64,000 bases of DNA from Rhizobium bangladeshense (GCF_001662075.1 NZ_LYPL01000004.1:124001-188000), one strand, 5' to 3'; shown: positions 8,139 through 17,320, counted from the stretch's first letter. A program made the numbers and translations. Notes: generated from the letters alone by a model not told the origin.

Positions 8139-9848
8139 TTAAAGTGTTGTGGTTTCCGGACCTTTGCCGAGGCCGATGCGCTCGGCCAGCAGAATGATCG
8201 CCAGTGAAAACGCCATTATTAGAGTGACGTAGACGAGGCTAAGCGCGGCCTGCTCAGGATCGACAGACAGCGAGCTGTCGACGATTGCGATCGGCAGCGG
8301 CTTGTTGTTGACGTTGTACAGGAACGCCGACAAGGGGTATTCCGATAGGAGATCGTTGAATGCCATCCCGGCGACGAGGATCGCTGTCGGCGCCACTATC
8401 GGCAGGATGATGCGGCGATAGCGGTAGAGACCCGTGGCGCCCATCGTGCGGGCCGCCTCGTCATAGGCCGGATCGATCCCCATGAAGGCCGCCCGCAGGA
8501 ACCTCACCATAAGCGGCAAGGCGACGATGGCGTAGCCAATCGGCAGTAGCCAGTAGCCGCCGAGGAGGACTGCGTTTCCGACGAGCGGGTTTGGGGTGTC
8601 GAAGGTGACGATCAGCCCGACTGCAAGCAGAATGCTGGGAACGACCCATGGCAGGAAGAAAGTGATGTCCAGAAGGCGCGTCAACCAACTGCGCCGACCC
8701 AGGATAACCGGCACGGCAAACAGTGTGACGCCGAGCGCCGCCGATACCGCGATAAGGCTCATCACTATTGAGTTGAAGAATGGAAGAAAGGCAGAGCCCT
8801 CGGTAAACACACGCGCATAGTTCTTCAGTGTCAGGCTGGACGGGATCACTTCGATGCCGATACTCGCGGCCGGGGCGAAGGAGAAGAGCACGACAAGAGC
8901 GATGGGCACCACGTAGATAGCCACAAGAAGATAGCCGAAAAAGTGTAGCACTGCGTTGCCGATCGGGCTGCGTATTTTACGCAGTTGAATGGGCGCGGTC
9001 GCTTTCGCTCCGCCGACATCGGAGCCGCGCGATTCGTAATATTGAGACAGCAGGATAAGCCCCATAAGACACAGCCCCATCATGAGCGCCAGCAAAGCTG
9101 CCATGTCGGGGCGACCCAGGCTGTTCAGCGTCAGCACCATCTGGCTCAGCATGTGGAAATCGCGACCGCCCAGCACCTGTGGGGCGGCGAAAGAGCTGAT
9201 CGCGGTGTAGAGGGTGAGGAGGGTTACAGCGAGCAGCGTCGGCAGGATTGCGGGCAGTACCACACGCCGCAGAATCGTATATTCCGAGGCACCCATACTG
9301 CGCGCGGCTTCAATGGTTGCATAGTCGACGCGGCGCATCCCAGCACGCAAAAAAAGATAGTAAAAGGTGGTCATCAGAAAGGTATGTGTGAAGAGCACGC
9401 CAAACCAGCCGATGAACCAGTCTTGCGGTAGGCTGGGAAAGATCGCCTTCACCAGATGTGTCACCGCACCGCCGGGACCATAGGTGAAGTTGTAGCCCGC
9501 CGCCGCAACGACGCCGCCGAAGACCAGCGGTGTTGCATAGGCGATTTTCAAGAGTGTGCGACCGCGCACGTGAAAATATTCAAGGACGACCACCTGGAAA
9601 AGCCCGACAACGGTCACCGTGACCATTGTCGCTGACGTCATCCAAACGGTGTTCCAAAGGGCAGCGCGCACTCTTCGTGATCTTGAAAGTTCGCTTACGA
9701 TCTGTCCGACCACTAAGCTGCCGTCCTTGAAAAATGCAGCCTGAAGCGACGCGAGAAGCGGCAGGATCAGGAACGTGACGACAATCCAGATCAGAGCTGC
9801 CAACCCGATCCAATAGGCTACACGCTCCACGACAGCGGCGCGGTTCAT
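8139..9848 (-). CDS. ABC transporter permease, two fused transmembrane domains (FbpB/AfuB-type)
   Basis: This 569-residue inner-membrane protein has about twelve hydrophobic segments and two binding-protein-dependent permease domains in tandem. Each carries an EAA loop that docks to the ATPase: EAARSMGASEYTILRRVVLP near residue 180 and EAARTMGATGLYRYRRIILP near 465. The fused arrangement is characteristic of the ferric-ion and hexose-phosphate group of importers (FbpB, AfuB). It overlaps the ATPase gene by four bases and is followed after 17 bases by the isomerase-like gene. Confidence 0.9.
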   Translation of the reverse strand: MNRAAVVERVAYWIGLAALIWIVVTFLILPLLASLQAAFFKDGSLVVGQIVSELSRSRRVRAALWNTVWMTSATMVTVTVVGLFQVVVLEYFHVRGRTLLKIAYATPLVFGGVVAAAGYNFTYGPGGAVTHLVKAIFPSLPQDWFIGWFGVLFTHTFLMTTFYYLFLRAGMRRVDYATIEAARSMGASEYTILRRVVLPAILPTLLAVTLLTLYTAISSFAAPQVLGGRDFHMLSQMVLTLNSLGRPDMAALLALMMGLCLMGLILLSQYYESRGSDVGGAKATAPIQLRKIRSPIGNAVLHFFGYLLVAIYVVPIALVVLFSFAPAASIGIEVIPSSLTLKNYARVFTEGSAFLPFFNSIVMSLIAVSAALGVTLFAVPVILGRRSWLTRLLDITFFLPWVVPSILLAVGLIVTFDTPNPLVGNAVLLGGYWLLPIGYAIVALPLMVRFLRAAFMGIDPAYDEAARTMGATGLYRYRRIILPIVAPTAILVAGMAFNDLLSEYPLSAFLYNVNNKPLPIAIVDSSLSVDPEQAALSLVYVTLIMAFSLAIILLAERIGLGKGPETTTL

Positions 9849-10855
9849 CGGTTTACTTCCCCGAAGATATGGGCAGAGCCCGGCCGGATGGTCCAGGACA
9901 CCGTCTCACCGATTTCGGGCAACTCGTGGCCCATGCTGGCCGCCGAGACAAGGTGCCCGCCGGCATCCAGGTCGACGCGGCTGTGGGCGCCAAGGAATTC
10001 CACATGGCGGACGGTCGCCGGCAACCCGGCTTGGACCGCTTTCCCAACGAGAACATCTTCGTAGCGGACAAAGACGCGCCCCCGAACGTCGCGGCCCAGG
10101 ATCTGGGCACCAAGCGGTGCGGGCAGTTCGTTGGATGTGCCGATGAATTCGCAGATAAACGGCGTCGCAGGCTCCCGGTAAAGAGTACGCCCAGTACCGA
10201 TCTGTTCAACGCCACCGTTCGCCAGCACGACGATCGTGTCCGACATGGTCAGTGCATCTTCCTGATCATGCGTGACAAAGACTGCCGTGAATCCAAAATC
10301 CTGCTGGAGCCGCTTGATCTCGCGGCGCATCGTCACTCGCACCTTGGCGTCGAGATTGGACAATGGTTCGTCGAACAAAAGCACCTTGGAGCCCGCGACG
10401 AGTGCGCGCGCAATCGCTACCCGCTGTTGTTGCCCGCCTGACATGGTCGCCGGCTTCTTGTGCAGCTGCTCCGTGATCCCGGACGTTTCAGCGATCTGCG
10501 CGACGCGCCTGACAATTTCGCTCTGCGGCATCTTCGCGACACGCAAAGCAAAGGCGATGTTTTCGAATGCCGTCATCGTTGGAAATAACGCGTAGTTCTG
10601 GAACACCATGCCGACATTGCGGCGCTCCGGAGGCTCGTTGGTGATATCCTTTCCTTCAAGAACGATGCGGCCGCTCATGACCGAATGAAAGCCCGCGAGG
10701 GCCCTCAGAACGCTGGATTTGCCGCTGCCGGAAGGCCCGAGAAGAGCAACAAACTCGCCTTCGTGAATGTCGAGCGACATGTCGCGAATGACGACCTTGT
10801 CACCATAGCCAATATGGAGTTTGTCGATGAGGAGGGTCGGAGTTGCCATGATCAT
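9845..10855 (-). CDS. ABC transporter ATP-binding protein (FbpC/PotA-type)
   Basis: A 336-residue ATPase. Walker A GPSGSGKSS is near residue 40, the signature [15 protein letters not shown] near 138, Walker B LLFDEPLSNLDAK near 160, the switch histidine in VTHDQEDALT near 197, and a C-terminal TOBE-like region follows from about residue 250. A second in-frame ATG two codons downstream (10849) could also be the start. It lies between the binding-protein gene (45 bases upstream) and the permease gene (overlap of four) and completes a three-gene importer. Confidence 0.92.
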   Translation of the reverse strand: MIMATPTLLIDKLHIGYGDKVVIRDMSLDIHEGEFVALLGPSGSGKSSVLRALAGFHSVMSGRIVLEGKDITNEPPERRNVGMVFQNYALFPTMTAFENIAFALRVAKMPQSEIVRRVAQIAETSGITEQLHKKPATMSGGQQQRVAIARALVAGSKVLLFDEPLSNLDAKVRVTMRREIKRLQQDFGFTAVFVTHDQEDALTMSDTIVVLANGGVEQIGTGRTLYREPATPFICEFIGTSNELPAPLGAQILGRDVRGRVFVRYEDVLVGKAVQAGLPATVRHVEFLGAHSRVDLDAGGHLVSAASMGHELPEIGETVSWTIRPGSAHIFGEVNR

Positions 10856-10900
10856 GCTCCTTTGAAGCCTTGGCGATCTGCACTGCCCGATCCAAGACCC

Positions 10901-11905
10901 CTACCGGATCTCGAGTTCGACCCTCTGCAACCAGCCGTCTAGCTTGGGCGCGATCGCATCCCAGTCGATCGGCTGCGCCTTGACCAATTCCGCATTCGCT
11001 TGCACTTCGGGTGGTGATTTCGCCAGCGCCGCTGGCAGCACCGGCACCTGCCCGAACTTCTGGGCATAGGCGGCCATGACATCGGCCGAGCCGAACCAGT
11101 CGACAAATGCCTTCGCCTGCTCCAACTGATCGGTTCCCGCCATGATCGCAACGCCTTCGGAGATGACCGGCGTGCCGCCTTCCGTGTCAATGACCTTGAC
11201 GTGCGTGCCGAGCTCCTTGGAATCCTTGATGACGCCACCGAACCAGTTCAGACTGATGATTGCGCCGCCCGATTTATAGGCCTCCTTCCGCGCATCTGCA
11301 TCATCGACAACGATCGCGTTCGCATAAAATGCGCCAAGAAAATCCCATCCGGCTTGAGTGACTTCGCCCCTGTCGTCGAGGAACCGGGCCAGGATGCCGG
11401 CCAGGTAGACCCGTGTTGTCTGCCAGGCGGTGTTTCCGATGACGTATTTGCCCTTGAACTCGCCTTTTGTCAGGTCCAGCCAGCTTTTCGGCGCCTGCTC
11501 AGCGGCTAGCTTGTAGGCATCATAGGCGATGACGATCGTTGTGCTCCAGAATTTGTGGACAATGCCTTCCTTGTCCTTGTATTGGGCGGGGAGGTCCGCC
11601 GCCCAGACCGGGGTGTACGGCTGGAACAGGCCGTCCTTTTTCAGCAGAGCCATGGACGTGTCAACCATGCCGAGGACGACATCGGCCTGGGGGTTGTTCT
11701 TCTCGGCAACCAGCCGATCAAAGAGTTCTCCTCCGGGCGCGCGCAGGAACTGCACGTCATGACCGGCGGCTTTAGCCTGCTCGGCGATCCAATGGACGTT
11801 ATCCTCCCCTTGAGGTGAATAAACGACAAGGCTGTCGGCCAGGGCCGGAAAGGCGATCGCAACAAACACTATCGTGCGGGTCAATAAACGTTTGATCTGA
11901 TGCAT
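10901..11905 (-). CDS. ABC transporter periplasmic binding protein (ferric/sugar-phosphate type)
   Basis: A 334-residue protein with a signal peptide ending at about residue 23 (FPALA before DSLVVYSP). The start of the mature protein (LVVYSPQGEDNVHWIAEQ) and the ADVVLGM segment match the family-1 ferric-type binding proteins (FbpA/AfuA/PhnS). AfuA members bind hexose phosphates rather than iron. The phosphatase and isomerase genes in the same operon favour a phosphorylated sugar or polyol here, but this is inferred. It is the promoter-proximal gene and faces a ROK regulator across a 130-base gap. Confidence 0.87.
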   Translation of the reverse strand: MHQIKRLLTRTIVFVAIAFPALADSLVVYSPQGEDNVHWIAEQAKAAGHDVQFLRAPGGELFDRLVAEKNNPQADVVLGMVDTSMALLKKDGLFQPYTPVWAADLPAQYKDKEGIVHKFWSTTIVIAYDAYKLAAEQAPKSWLDLTKGEFKGKYVIGNTAWQTTRVYLAGILARFLDDRGEVTQAGWDFLGAFYANAIVVDDADARKEAYKSGGAIISLNWFGGVIKDSKELGTHVKVIDTEGGTPVISEGVAIMAGTDQLEQAKAFVDWFGSADVMAAYAQKFGQVPVLPAALAKSPPEVQANAELVKAQPIDWDAIAPKLDGWLQRVELEIR

Positions 11906-11930
11906 GGGCGTTCTCCCGTTAGTTTCGCCG

Positions 11931-11992
11931 TTAATTACAATCGAGCTCCTTGGTACGGGAGCAACATGACGTTTTAATTACATTGCGTAATT
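11931..11992. promoter_or_regulatory. Repeated AT-rich sites in divergent promoter (ROK operator candidate)
   Basis: In the gap between the binding-protein gene and the ROK gene the 9-mer TTAATTACA occurs at 11931-11939 and, with one different flanking base, again at 11974-11982. The second copy forms an inverted repeat AATTAC-(5)-GTAATT at 11976-11992. ROK repressors bind AT-rich palindromes in such gaps, so these are candidate operators. There is no functional evidence. Confidence 0.4.
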
Positions 11993-12035
11993 TAATTTGG
12001 TTTGAGATAGCTCCAAACAACAAACAATTTGGGGC

Positions 12036-13205
12036 ATGCCTGGAACGATGGACCTTTCACGGAACGAACGACGACTGGTCGAGTTGATTTTTGTGTGTAA
12101 AAAGATTGCGCGGGTCGACCTTGCCGAACGTTCCGGCATGACGGGCGCTTCGGTTACGCGGCTGATAGGCCGTCTGATTGAAATGGAGCTTCTGATCGAG
12201 GTGGCCGAGCGGACCGGCGCCCAAGGCCAACCTCGGCGCTTGCTCAGTTTGCGAGCTGACCGGTATCTTTCGGCCGGGATAACATTCTCCGTCACCCGCA
12301 TGGAGGTCGCAATTGTCGATCTGGCGGGCGAGATTCTTGCCTCCAGATCAGTCGGCATCGAGACCAGCACTGCTCTGTCTGTGGCAAAGGCGGCGCAGGC
12401 GGCAATCACGGCGATGCTGGCCGACCTTGGAGCACCTAAGGATAGGCTTCTCGGGATCGGCTGCTCGGTACCCGGCAATTTCGGCACAATGTCGAGCATC
12501 CTCAAGGCCCACAGCTTCTTCCCGGCTTTCGATGATGGCGGGGCGGACAATGCCTTCAAAGCGACGTTCGAGGCGCCCTACTACATCGAAAACGATGGAA
12601 CAGCTGCAGCGCTCGGAGAGTACGTGTTCGGCGGACGCCCACTGCAGCCGGATCCAATGTTCTTCATTCACATAGGCCACGGCGTCGGGGGAGGGGCAGT
12701 TATCGACGGACGGCCGTACCGCGGTGTCAATGGAAACGCCTGCCTGCCCGGAGTTCTCTACCCGTACGACCTGCCTCGCCCATCCGGCCAAGACCTCTTT
12801 GCCACCCTCAATGATGCCGGCTTCGTCATCCACGACTTCCCCGATCTTGAGCGTTTGCCAGACAGGGCCAAAGCGGCACTGGAAAGCTGGATTGAACGCG
12901 CCGGCAAGCAACTCAGCGAGACGGTACGTGTTGCAACGGCGATGTTCGACCCGGCCCTGATTGTCCTTGGGGGACGGCTGCCAGAATTGGTGACAGACAA
13001 ACTGATGAGCGCAATTTCCAGCCAGCCAATCCTGGGCCCGTCGCGCGGTTTGCAGGCTGCCCCAGTCGAGGCATCCCGGCTTGGCCCCCGCGCCGGTGCG
13101 ATCGGGGCTGCCTGCATTCCGTTCTTTGCTTCTCTCTTTTCCGCTGCCGTTGCAGACGATGGCAGCCCTTACCTTAACGGTCGCAAGCCTAGGTCCCGAC
13201 CGTAG
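12036..13205 (+). CDS. ROK-family transcriptional regulator lacking the usual zinc motif
   Basis: A 389-residue ROK protein. An N-terminal winged helix (about residues 8-68, RVDLAERSGMTGASVTRLIG) precedes a sugar-kinase-like fold with NDGTAAALGEYVFGG near 190 and HIGHGVGGGAVIDGRPYRG near 212. After YRGVNGNA the sequence runs into ACLPGVLYPYD and has no E-I-G-H plus CxCGxxGC block, which carries the sugar and zinc ligands in most ROK proteins. A second ATG at 12048 could be the start. It diverges from the ferric/sugar-phosphate-type transporter operon and probably controls it. The altered effector pocket suggests an unusual ligand. Confidence 0.85.
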   Translation: MPGTMDLSRNERRLVELIFVCKKIARVDLAERSGMTGASVTRLIGRLIEMELLIEVAERTGAQGQPRRLLSLRADRYLSAGITFSVTRMEVAIVDLAGEILASRSVGIETSTALSVAKAAQAAITAMLADLGAPKDRLLGIGCSVPGNFGTMSSILKAHSFFPAFDDGGADNAFKATFEAPYYIENDGTAAALGEYVFGGRPLQPDPMFFIHIGHGVGGGAVIDGRPYRGVNGNACLPGVLYPYDLPRPSGQDLFATLNDAGFVIHDFPDLERLPDRAKAALESWIERAGKQLSETVRVATAMFDPALIVLGGRLPELVTDKLMSAISSQPILGPSRGLQAAPVEASRLGPRAGAIGAACIPFFASLFSAAVADDGSPYLNGRKPRSRP

Positions 13206-13321
13206 AAATTTGATTGCGTGCCCGCGTCTCTGAATGGGGTCTACGCAGCGGTCCAGGCGCGAACTGACCCCTTGCAGGCCGGCAACGTCGCCTCGTTACG
13301 GTTCGGCGCCGTTGTGACGTC

Positions 13322-14581
13322 TCAAATGACCAGCTTGAGGTGGCTCGATAGAACCAGGCCCGCCGCGCCGCGCAGAGCCGTATGGCCTTCGCCGATACCA
13401 TTCACCGTGATCGATATCTCCTGACCGGGTCTCTTCACCACAAGCTGCTCGACATGTTGCCGGATCAGCTCTGCAGCCCTCACGCCGCCTCCGGCGACGT
13501 CTCCATGAAGGACGTAGGAGTTAAGGGACAGTGTTTGCTGCAGATTGACGATGCCGAAAGCGACATTGCGCGTGTAGCGGTCGAGCAACTCATCTGCCGC
13601 GTTTGAACCCTCGTCTGCTTCCTTGACAAGCCGAGCACAGGTGATGCTTTTGGGATGTGGCAAGCCCATTCGGGCGGCCTCTTTTCGCAGCCAGGGAAGG
13701 GCAGCGACAGTCTCCCAGCAGCCATGCTTTCCGCAATTGCAAAGGGCACCATCGATCTGCACCACGCTGTGACCGAGCTCGCCGCCGGATCCGGCAAGTC
13801 CACGGTAGACTTTGCCATCGATGAAGAAGGCTCCGCCGAGAACCTCACCGGTATAGACTGCCGCAAAATTTTGTTGGCCGCGCCCGGGCCCGAACCATCT
13901 GTCCCCAACAAGTAAGGCACGGGGGTGATGATCGATGACAACCGGAAGAGAGAAGCGTTCTTGCAATATCGCTACAAGTGGAAGTCCCGTCAGGACGGGA
14001 GCAAGGTTGACGGTAAGAATGGTCCCATTGTCGCTGTCGATCATTCCAGCAGAGGCCACGCCAATGCCAAACGGCGCCTGCTGGGCCTCAGACAGTGTAG
14101 CTGTAAGCGTCTTTGTCATGACTGCGATGAAGGCTTCTGTGTCGCCAAGCGGATCGAACTCGGCTTTTGTGACCGCCTTGATTTCACCGGTTAGCGCGAC
14201 AAGGCAGGCTTGTATGGTGCCAGGCAGTAGGAGGACAGCGCCAAGCATCGGTGCGTCGTGGTTGAAATAAAGCGGGCGAGCGGGCTTGCCGCCTTTGACG
14301 TCCGAGGGCGAAGCGTCTCCTTCGACGAGGAGCTGATCCTCGATCATTGGCTGCACAATTCCAGTTATCGTCGTGCGGTTTACGCCGGCAAGTCGCGCGA
14401 GATCTGCCCGGCTTTTTGGCCCGTTGTCATACAATGCTTGTAGAACGCGGCCACGGTTTATGGCGCCAAGTGCCGCCTGCGAGACAAGCGTCACGTTGCC
14501 GCCACTCTCTCCGGCAGCGGCTTCTCTGCTCGCGGGGGTGCGCTGGCCCAACGAATAGGACGGCTGGCTCTCAAACTTCAA
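13322..14581 (-). CDS. ROK-family transcriptional repressor
   Basis: A 419-residue ROK repressor. The winged helix contains NRGRVLQALYDNGPKSRADL and GVNRTTITGIVQPM, and the C-terminal domain carries GSGGELGH and the zinc motif CNCGKHGCWE. I place the start at TTG 14581, which has GGAG eight bases upstream. The same frame stays open to 15073, but that stretch crosses the divergent promoter and the start of the next gene and does not look like family sequence. It faces the sugar ABC operon at 14865 across a gap holding a perfect inverted repeat and is its probable repressor. It is clearly paralogous to the ROK gene at 22599-23873. Confidence 0.85.
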   Translation of the reverse strand: MKFESQPSYSLGQRTPASREAAAGESGGNVTLVSQAALGAINRGRVLQALYDNGPKSRADLARLAGVNRTTITGIVQPMIEDQLLVEGDASPSDVKGGKPARPLYFNHDAPMLGAVLLLPGTIQACLVALTGEIKAVTKAEFDPLGDTEAFIAVMTKTLTATLSEAQQAPFGIGVASAGMIDSDNGTILTVNLAPVLTGLPLVAILQERFSLPVVIDHHPRALLVGDRWFGPGRGQQNFAAVYTGEVLGGAFFIDGKVYRGLAGSGGELGHSVVQIDGALCNCGKHGCWETVAALPWLRKEAARMGLPHPKSITCARLVKEADEGSNAADELLDRYTRNVAFGIVNLQQTLSLNSYVLHGDVAGGGVRAAELIRQHVEQLVVKRPGQEISITVNGIGEGHTALRGAAGLVLSSHLKLVI

Positions 14582-14718
14582 TTTAACATCTCCAATCTGC
14601 TTATTCCTTTGTAGCCTGTACGTTCTCGAACGACCAGACAGGATAGGACCTTTCCAGTGACGCCAGCAGGGTGGCGTGCGCACGTCGCTGTAAAGCGGAA
14701 TTTCACTGCGGCGACTTC

Positions 14719-14753
14719 TTGACACTATCATAAGTTTGTGCGAAGTACAAACT
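14719..14753 (+). promoter_or_regulatory. Promoter with overlapping inverted-repeat operator
   Basis: A consensus -35 box TTGACA lies at 14719-14724. Immediately downstream is a perfect inverted repeat AGTTTGT-(7)-ACAAACT at 14733-14753, covering the space where the -10 box should be. A further AAACT half-site follows at about 14767. The -10 itself is weak. A repressor bound here would block the promoter of the sugar ABC operon; the divergent ROK protein is the obvious candidate. Confidence 0.55.
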
Positions 14754-14864
14754 AACTGCTGACAAAAGCAAACTAGGGGTAACAATCTCGGTATCAATGG
14801 CGGAAGCCCAAGGGCTACGCTGAGCTCCCGCGATTGGATTACAAAATCAATTGAGGAGGCTCTT

Positions 14865-16319
14865 ATGACAATCGATATCGGAAATATGTCGCGCCGTGAC
14901 CTGCTGAAAAGCGCTTCCGTCGCAGCTCTTGTGGCTGGCGCGGGATCACTGGCCATTCCACGGCGCGGAGCCGCGCAGGATGCGAACACGGTTCGCGTCC
15001 TCTCCGTTGAAGACCCATTCTTCTTCTCAATGAAGGCGTTGGTGCCGGAATACGAGAAAGAAACCGGTATCAAGGTCGAACTGGAGAGTCTCTCCTATGA
15101 CGCCCTTCAATCGCGCCTCGTGTCTGCCTTTGTCGCCAAGACCTCAGACGCCGACGTCATCGTTGTCGATCAGATGTGGCTCGGGCAGTACCTCGACAAT
15201 GGCTGGATCATCTCGCTGAATGATTTTATTGCCAAGGACAGCGAATTCGACCTCTCAGACTTCATCCCGGAGGTCCTTTACTCCTCGAACATGTGGCGCG
15301 GCCAGATCGGGACATTGCCGGTCGCCGCCTATGCCCAAGGGGTTATGTACCGCAAGGACGTGTTTGACGAACTCGCCATTGAAGCGCCGCCGACCAAGAC
15401 CTCGGAAGACTGGACCTGGACCAAATATGTCGACACACTGAAGTCGATGGAAGGCAAGTCATTTGGCGGCAAACCGTTGTTTCCCACGGTGGTCTGCGGC
15501 TCCCAACCGTCGCCGATCGTCCACATGTTTACGCAGGTGTCGGCAAGCCACGGTGCCAACTGGTTCAAATCATTCCCTGCCGACCCGTGGGATTTCTCTC
15601 CGCAGCTGACAAGCCCCGCCTGGGTCAAGTCTGTTGAAGTCTATAGGCAGCTCTACAAGCTGTCTCCGCCTGAAGCGATCAACTATGTCTGGTTCGACGC
15701 CGGCACCCGTTTTGCCAAAGGTGACATCGGGATGTTCTACTGGTGGACGCCGTACTTCTACCTGATCAAAAACTCGGGCTACATGACCGGCAAGAAGTCG
15801 GACGTGATGGACAAGTACGCGACGGCGGCCTTGCCCAAGGCTGAGGGCGTGCCTCAGACGGTCAGTCTCGGCGGATGGAGCCTTGGCATCCCATCCAGTT
15901 CCGAAAGGCAAGAAGCAGGCTACGCCTTCATCAAATGGGCGACCTCGAAAACCACGCAGAAGAAAATGGCTCTTTGGCCGGACCTTAACTACCAATTCTC
16001 CGACTTTGCGCGCGTTTCACTCTACGAAGACGAGGAAGTCAAAGCGCTCTATCCTTACCTCGATGTGCAGTATGCGATGATGAAGCAGGGCAACGGCAAG
16101 GTCACTCGCCCGCCTGTACCTGGTTACACGGCCATTGAAAGCGTGCTGGGCCTCACATTGAACCAGCTTCTGACCGGTAGCGAAGAGCCGAAGACCGGCC
16201 TCGAACGTGCCAACAGCCTGTTCGAGAGCATCCTGAAGGGTAATCTCATGATCCCTTATCAAAAAGCCAGCTACGCAGACACTCTTGACGGGGCCAAAGC
16301 CCTGATCGCCAAGAGGTAA
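14865..16319 (+). CDS. Sugar ABC transporter binding protein (family 1), Tat-exported
   Basis: A 484-residue binding protein of the maltose/glycerol-3-phosphate type. The N-terminus has a twin-arginine motif (SRRDLLK at residues 9-15) and an Ala-rich hydrophobic stretch, cleaved probably after GAAQ near residue 38, so it should be exported folded through Tat. Family sequence such as YEKETGIKVELES and SDADVIVVDQMW follows. A strong GAGGAGG site precedes the ATG. It is the first gene of an operon with two permeases, a dehydrogenase and an ATPase. The substrate is a sugar or polyol that cannot be named from sequence. Confidence 0.9.
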   Translation: MTIDIGNMSRRDLLKSASVAALVAGAGSLAIPRRGAAQDANTVRVLSVEDPFFFSMKALVPEYEKETGIKVELESLSYDALQSRLVSAFVAKTSDADVIVVDQMWLGQYLDNGWIISLNDFIAKDSEFDLSDFIPEVLYSSNMWRGQIGTLPVAAYAQGVMYRKDVFDELAIEAPPTKTSEDWTWTKYVDTLKSMEGKSFGGKPLFPTVVCGSQPSPIVHMFTQVSASHGANWFKSFPADPWDFSPQLTSPAWVKSVEVYRQLYKLSPPEAINYVWFDAGTRFAKGDIGMFYWWTPYFYLIKNSGYMTGKKSDVMDKYATAALPKAEGVPQTVSLGGWSLGIPSSSERQEAGYAFIKWATSKTTQKKMALWPDLNYQFSDFARVSLYEDEEVKALYPYLDVQYAMMKQGNGKVTRPPVPGYTAIESVLGLTLNQLLTGSEEPKTGLERANSLFESILKGNLMIPYQKASYADTLDGAKALIAKR

Positions 16320-16334
16320 TAGAGTTCTCCTCGG

Positions 16335-16360
16335 GCCGGCGCGACAGCGATCGCGCCGGC
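16335..16360 (+). terminator. Intercistronic hairpin after the binding-protein gene
   Basis: A perfect 10-base stem (GCCGGCGCGA at 16335-16344, its complement at 16351-16360) with a six-base loop lies 15 bases after the binding-protein stop codon. There is no T-run, so it is more likely an mRNA-stabilising or attenuating structure than a full terminator. Such hairpins raise binding-protein levels over permeases. Confidence 0.6.
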
Positions 16361-16389
16361 AGCTACTTGAAGAAGAACTGGATCTGGCA

Positions 16390-17319
16390 ATGCACACGAC
16401 AACTGTTCGCTCTCCGCGAGCCTTCAGGCCCGCCCGGAAGAGCTTTATCCGACGAAACCTGCCATACTTGCTGATCGCGCCTTCGGTCGTGATGCTGCTC
16501 GCTCTGATCGCCTACCCCTTACTGTTTGCCCTACGATCGAGCTTCTACTTCTGGAACCTGCAAATCGGCCCGGAGCCGCTTCAGTTCGTTGGCTTCGAGA
16601 ATTATGTGCAGGCCTTTAACGCCTTTGACTTTCGCGCCGCACTGACCAACACCTTGATCCTGTCAATCCTTGGCACGACACTTGAGTTCACGTTTGGCCT
16701 GGCGATCGCCCTCATCCTGCTCAAGGCACTGCCTGGCATGAACGTCGTGCGTGCCCTGCTGATCCTCCCAACCACGATTGCCCCTATCGTCGTCGGATTT
16801 TTGTTCCGCTATCTCTATGATCCAGGCGGTGGATTGTTGAGCTGGGTGTTGCAGTCGCTTTGGCTACCTGTGCCGGCAGAGGGAATTCTTGGCTCGCCTT
16901 CGACCGCACTTGCGGCAATCCTCTTCGTCGACATTTGGCAATGGACGCCGTTCTTTGCAATCGTGCTCTACGCAAGCCTCTTAGCCGTTCCTGACGAAAT
17001 CTTGGAAGCCGCGCGACTGGATCGGGCTTCCGCCTGGACGATCCTGATGCGTATCAAGCTGCCGCTGATCAAGCGCACCGCGATCATAATCGTCATGCTT
17101 CGCTTCATGCAGATCTTCAACACCTTCGACACGGTGCTTGTGCTCACCCGCGGCGGACCGGGCACCTCGACGCGCACGCTTGGATACTCGCTCTACGAGC
17201 AGGGCCTCGTCAACTTCAACATTGGCATTGTCAGCGCAATGACCTGGATCACAGTGCTGATCGTCAATGTCATCGTTGCCCTCTACGTCTTCTTCGCGTT
17301 CAGAAACGAGGAGTGGTAA
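16390..17319 (+). CDS. Sugar ABC transporter permease 1 (MalF/UgpA-type)
   Basis: A 309-residue inner-membrane protein with six predicted membrane segments, the first at about residues 22-45. The EAA loop EILEAARLDRASAWTILMRI lies near residue 205, followed by IKLPLI. It sits 70 bases after the binding-protein gene and one base before the second permease gene. It forms the channel heterodimer with that protein. Confidence 0.92.
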   Translation: MHTTTVRSPRAFRPARKSFIRRNLPYLLIAPSVVMLLALIAYPLLFALRSSFYFWNLQIGPEPLQFVGFENYVQAFNAFDFRAALTNTLILSILGTTLEFTFGLAIALILLKALPGMNVVRALLILPTTIAPIVVGFLFRYLYDPGGGLLSWVLQSLWLPVPAEGILGSPSTALAAILFVDIWQWTPFFAIVLYASLLAVPDEILEAARLDRASAWTILMRIKLPLIKRTAIIIVMLRFMQIFNTFDTVLVLTRGGPGTSTRTLGYSLYEQGLVNFNIGIVSAMTWITVLIVNVIVALYVFFAFRNEEW

Positions 17320-17320
17320 A

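Noticed and set aside
14582..15073. N-terminal extension of the ROK reading frame
   Set aside because: It covers the divergent promoter and overlaps the next gene; family similarity starts after TTG 14581, which has a good ribosome-binding site.
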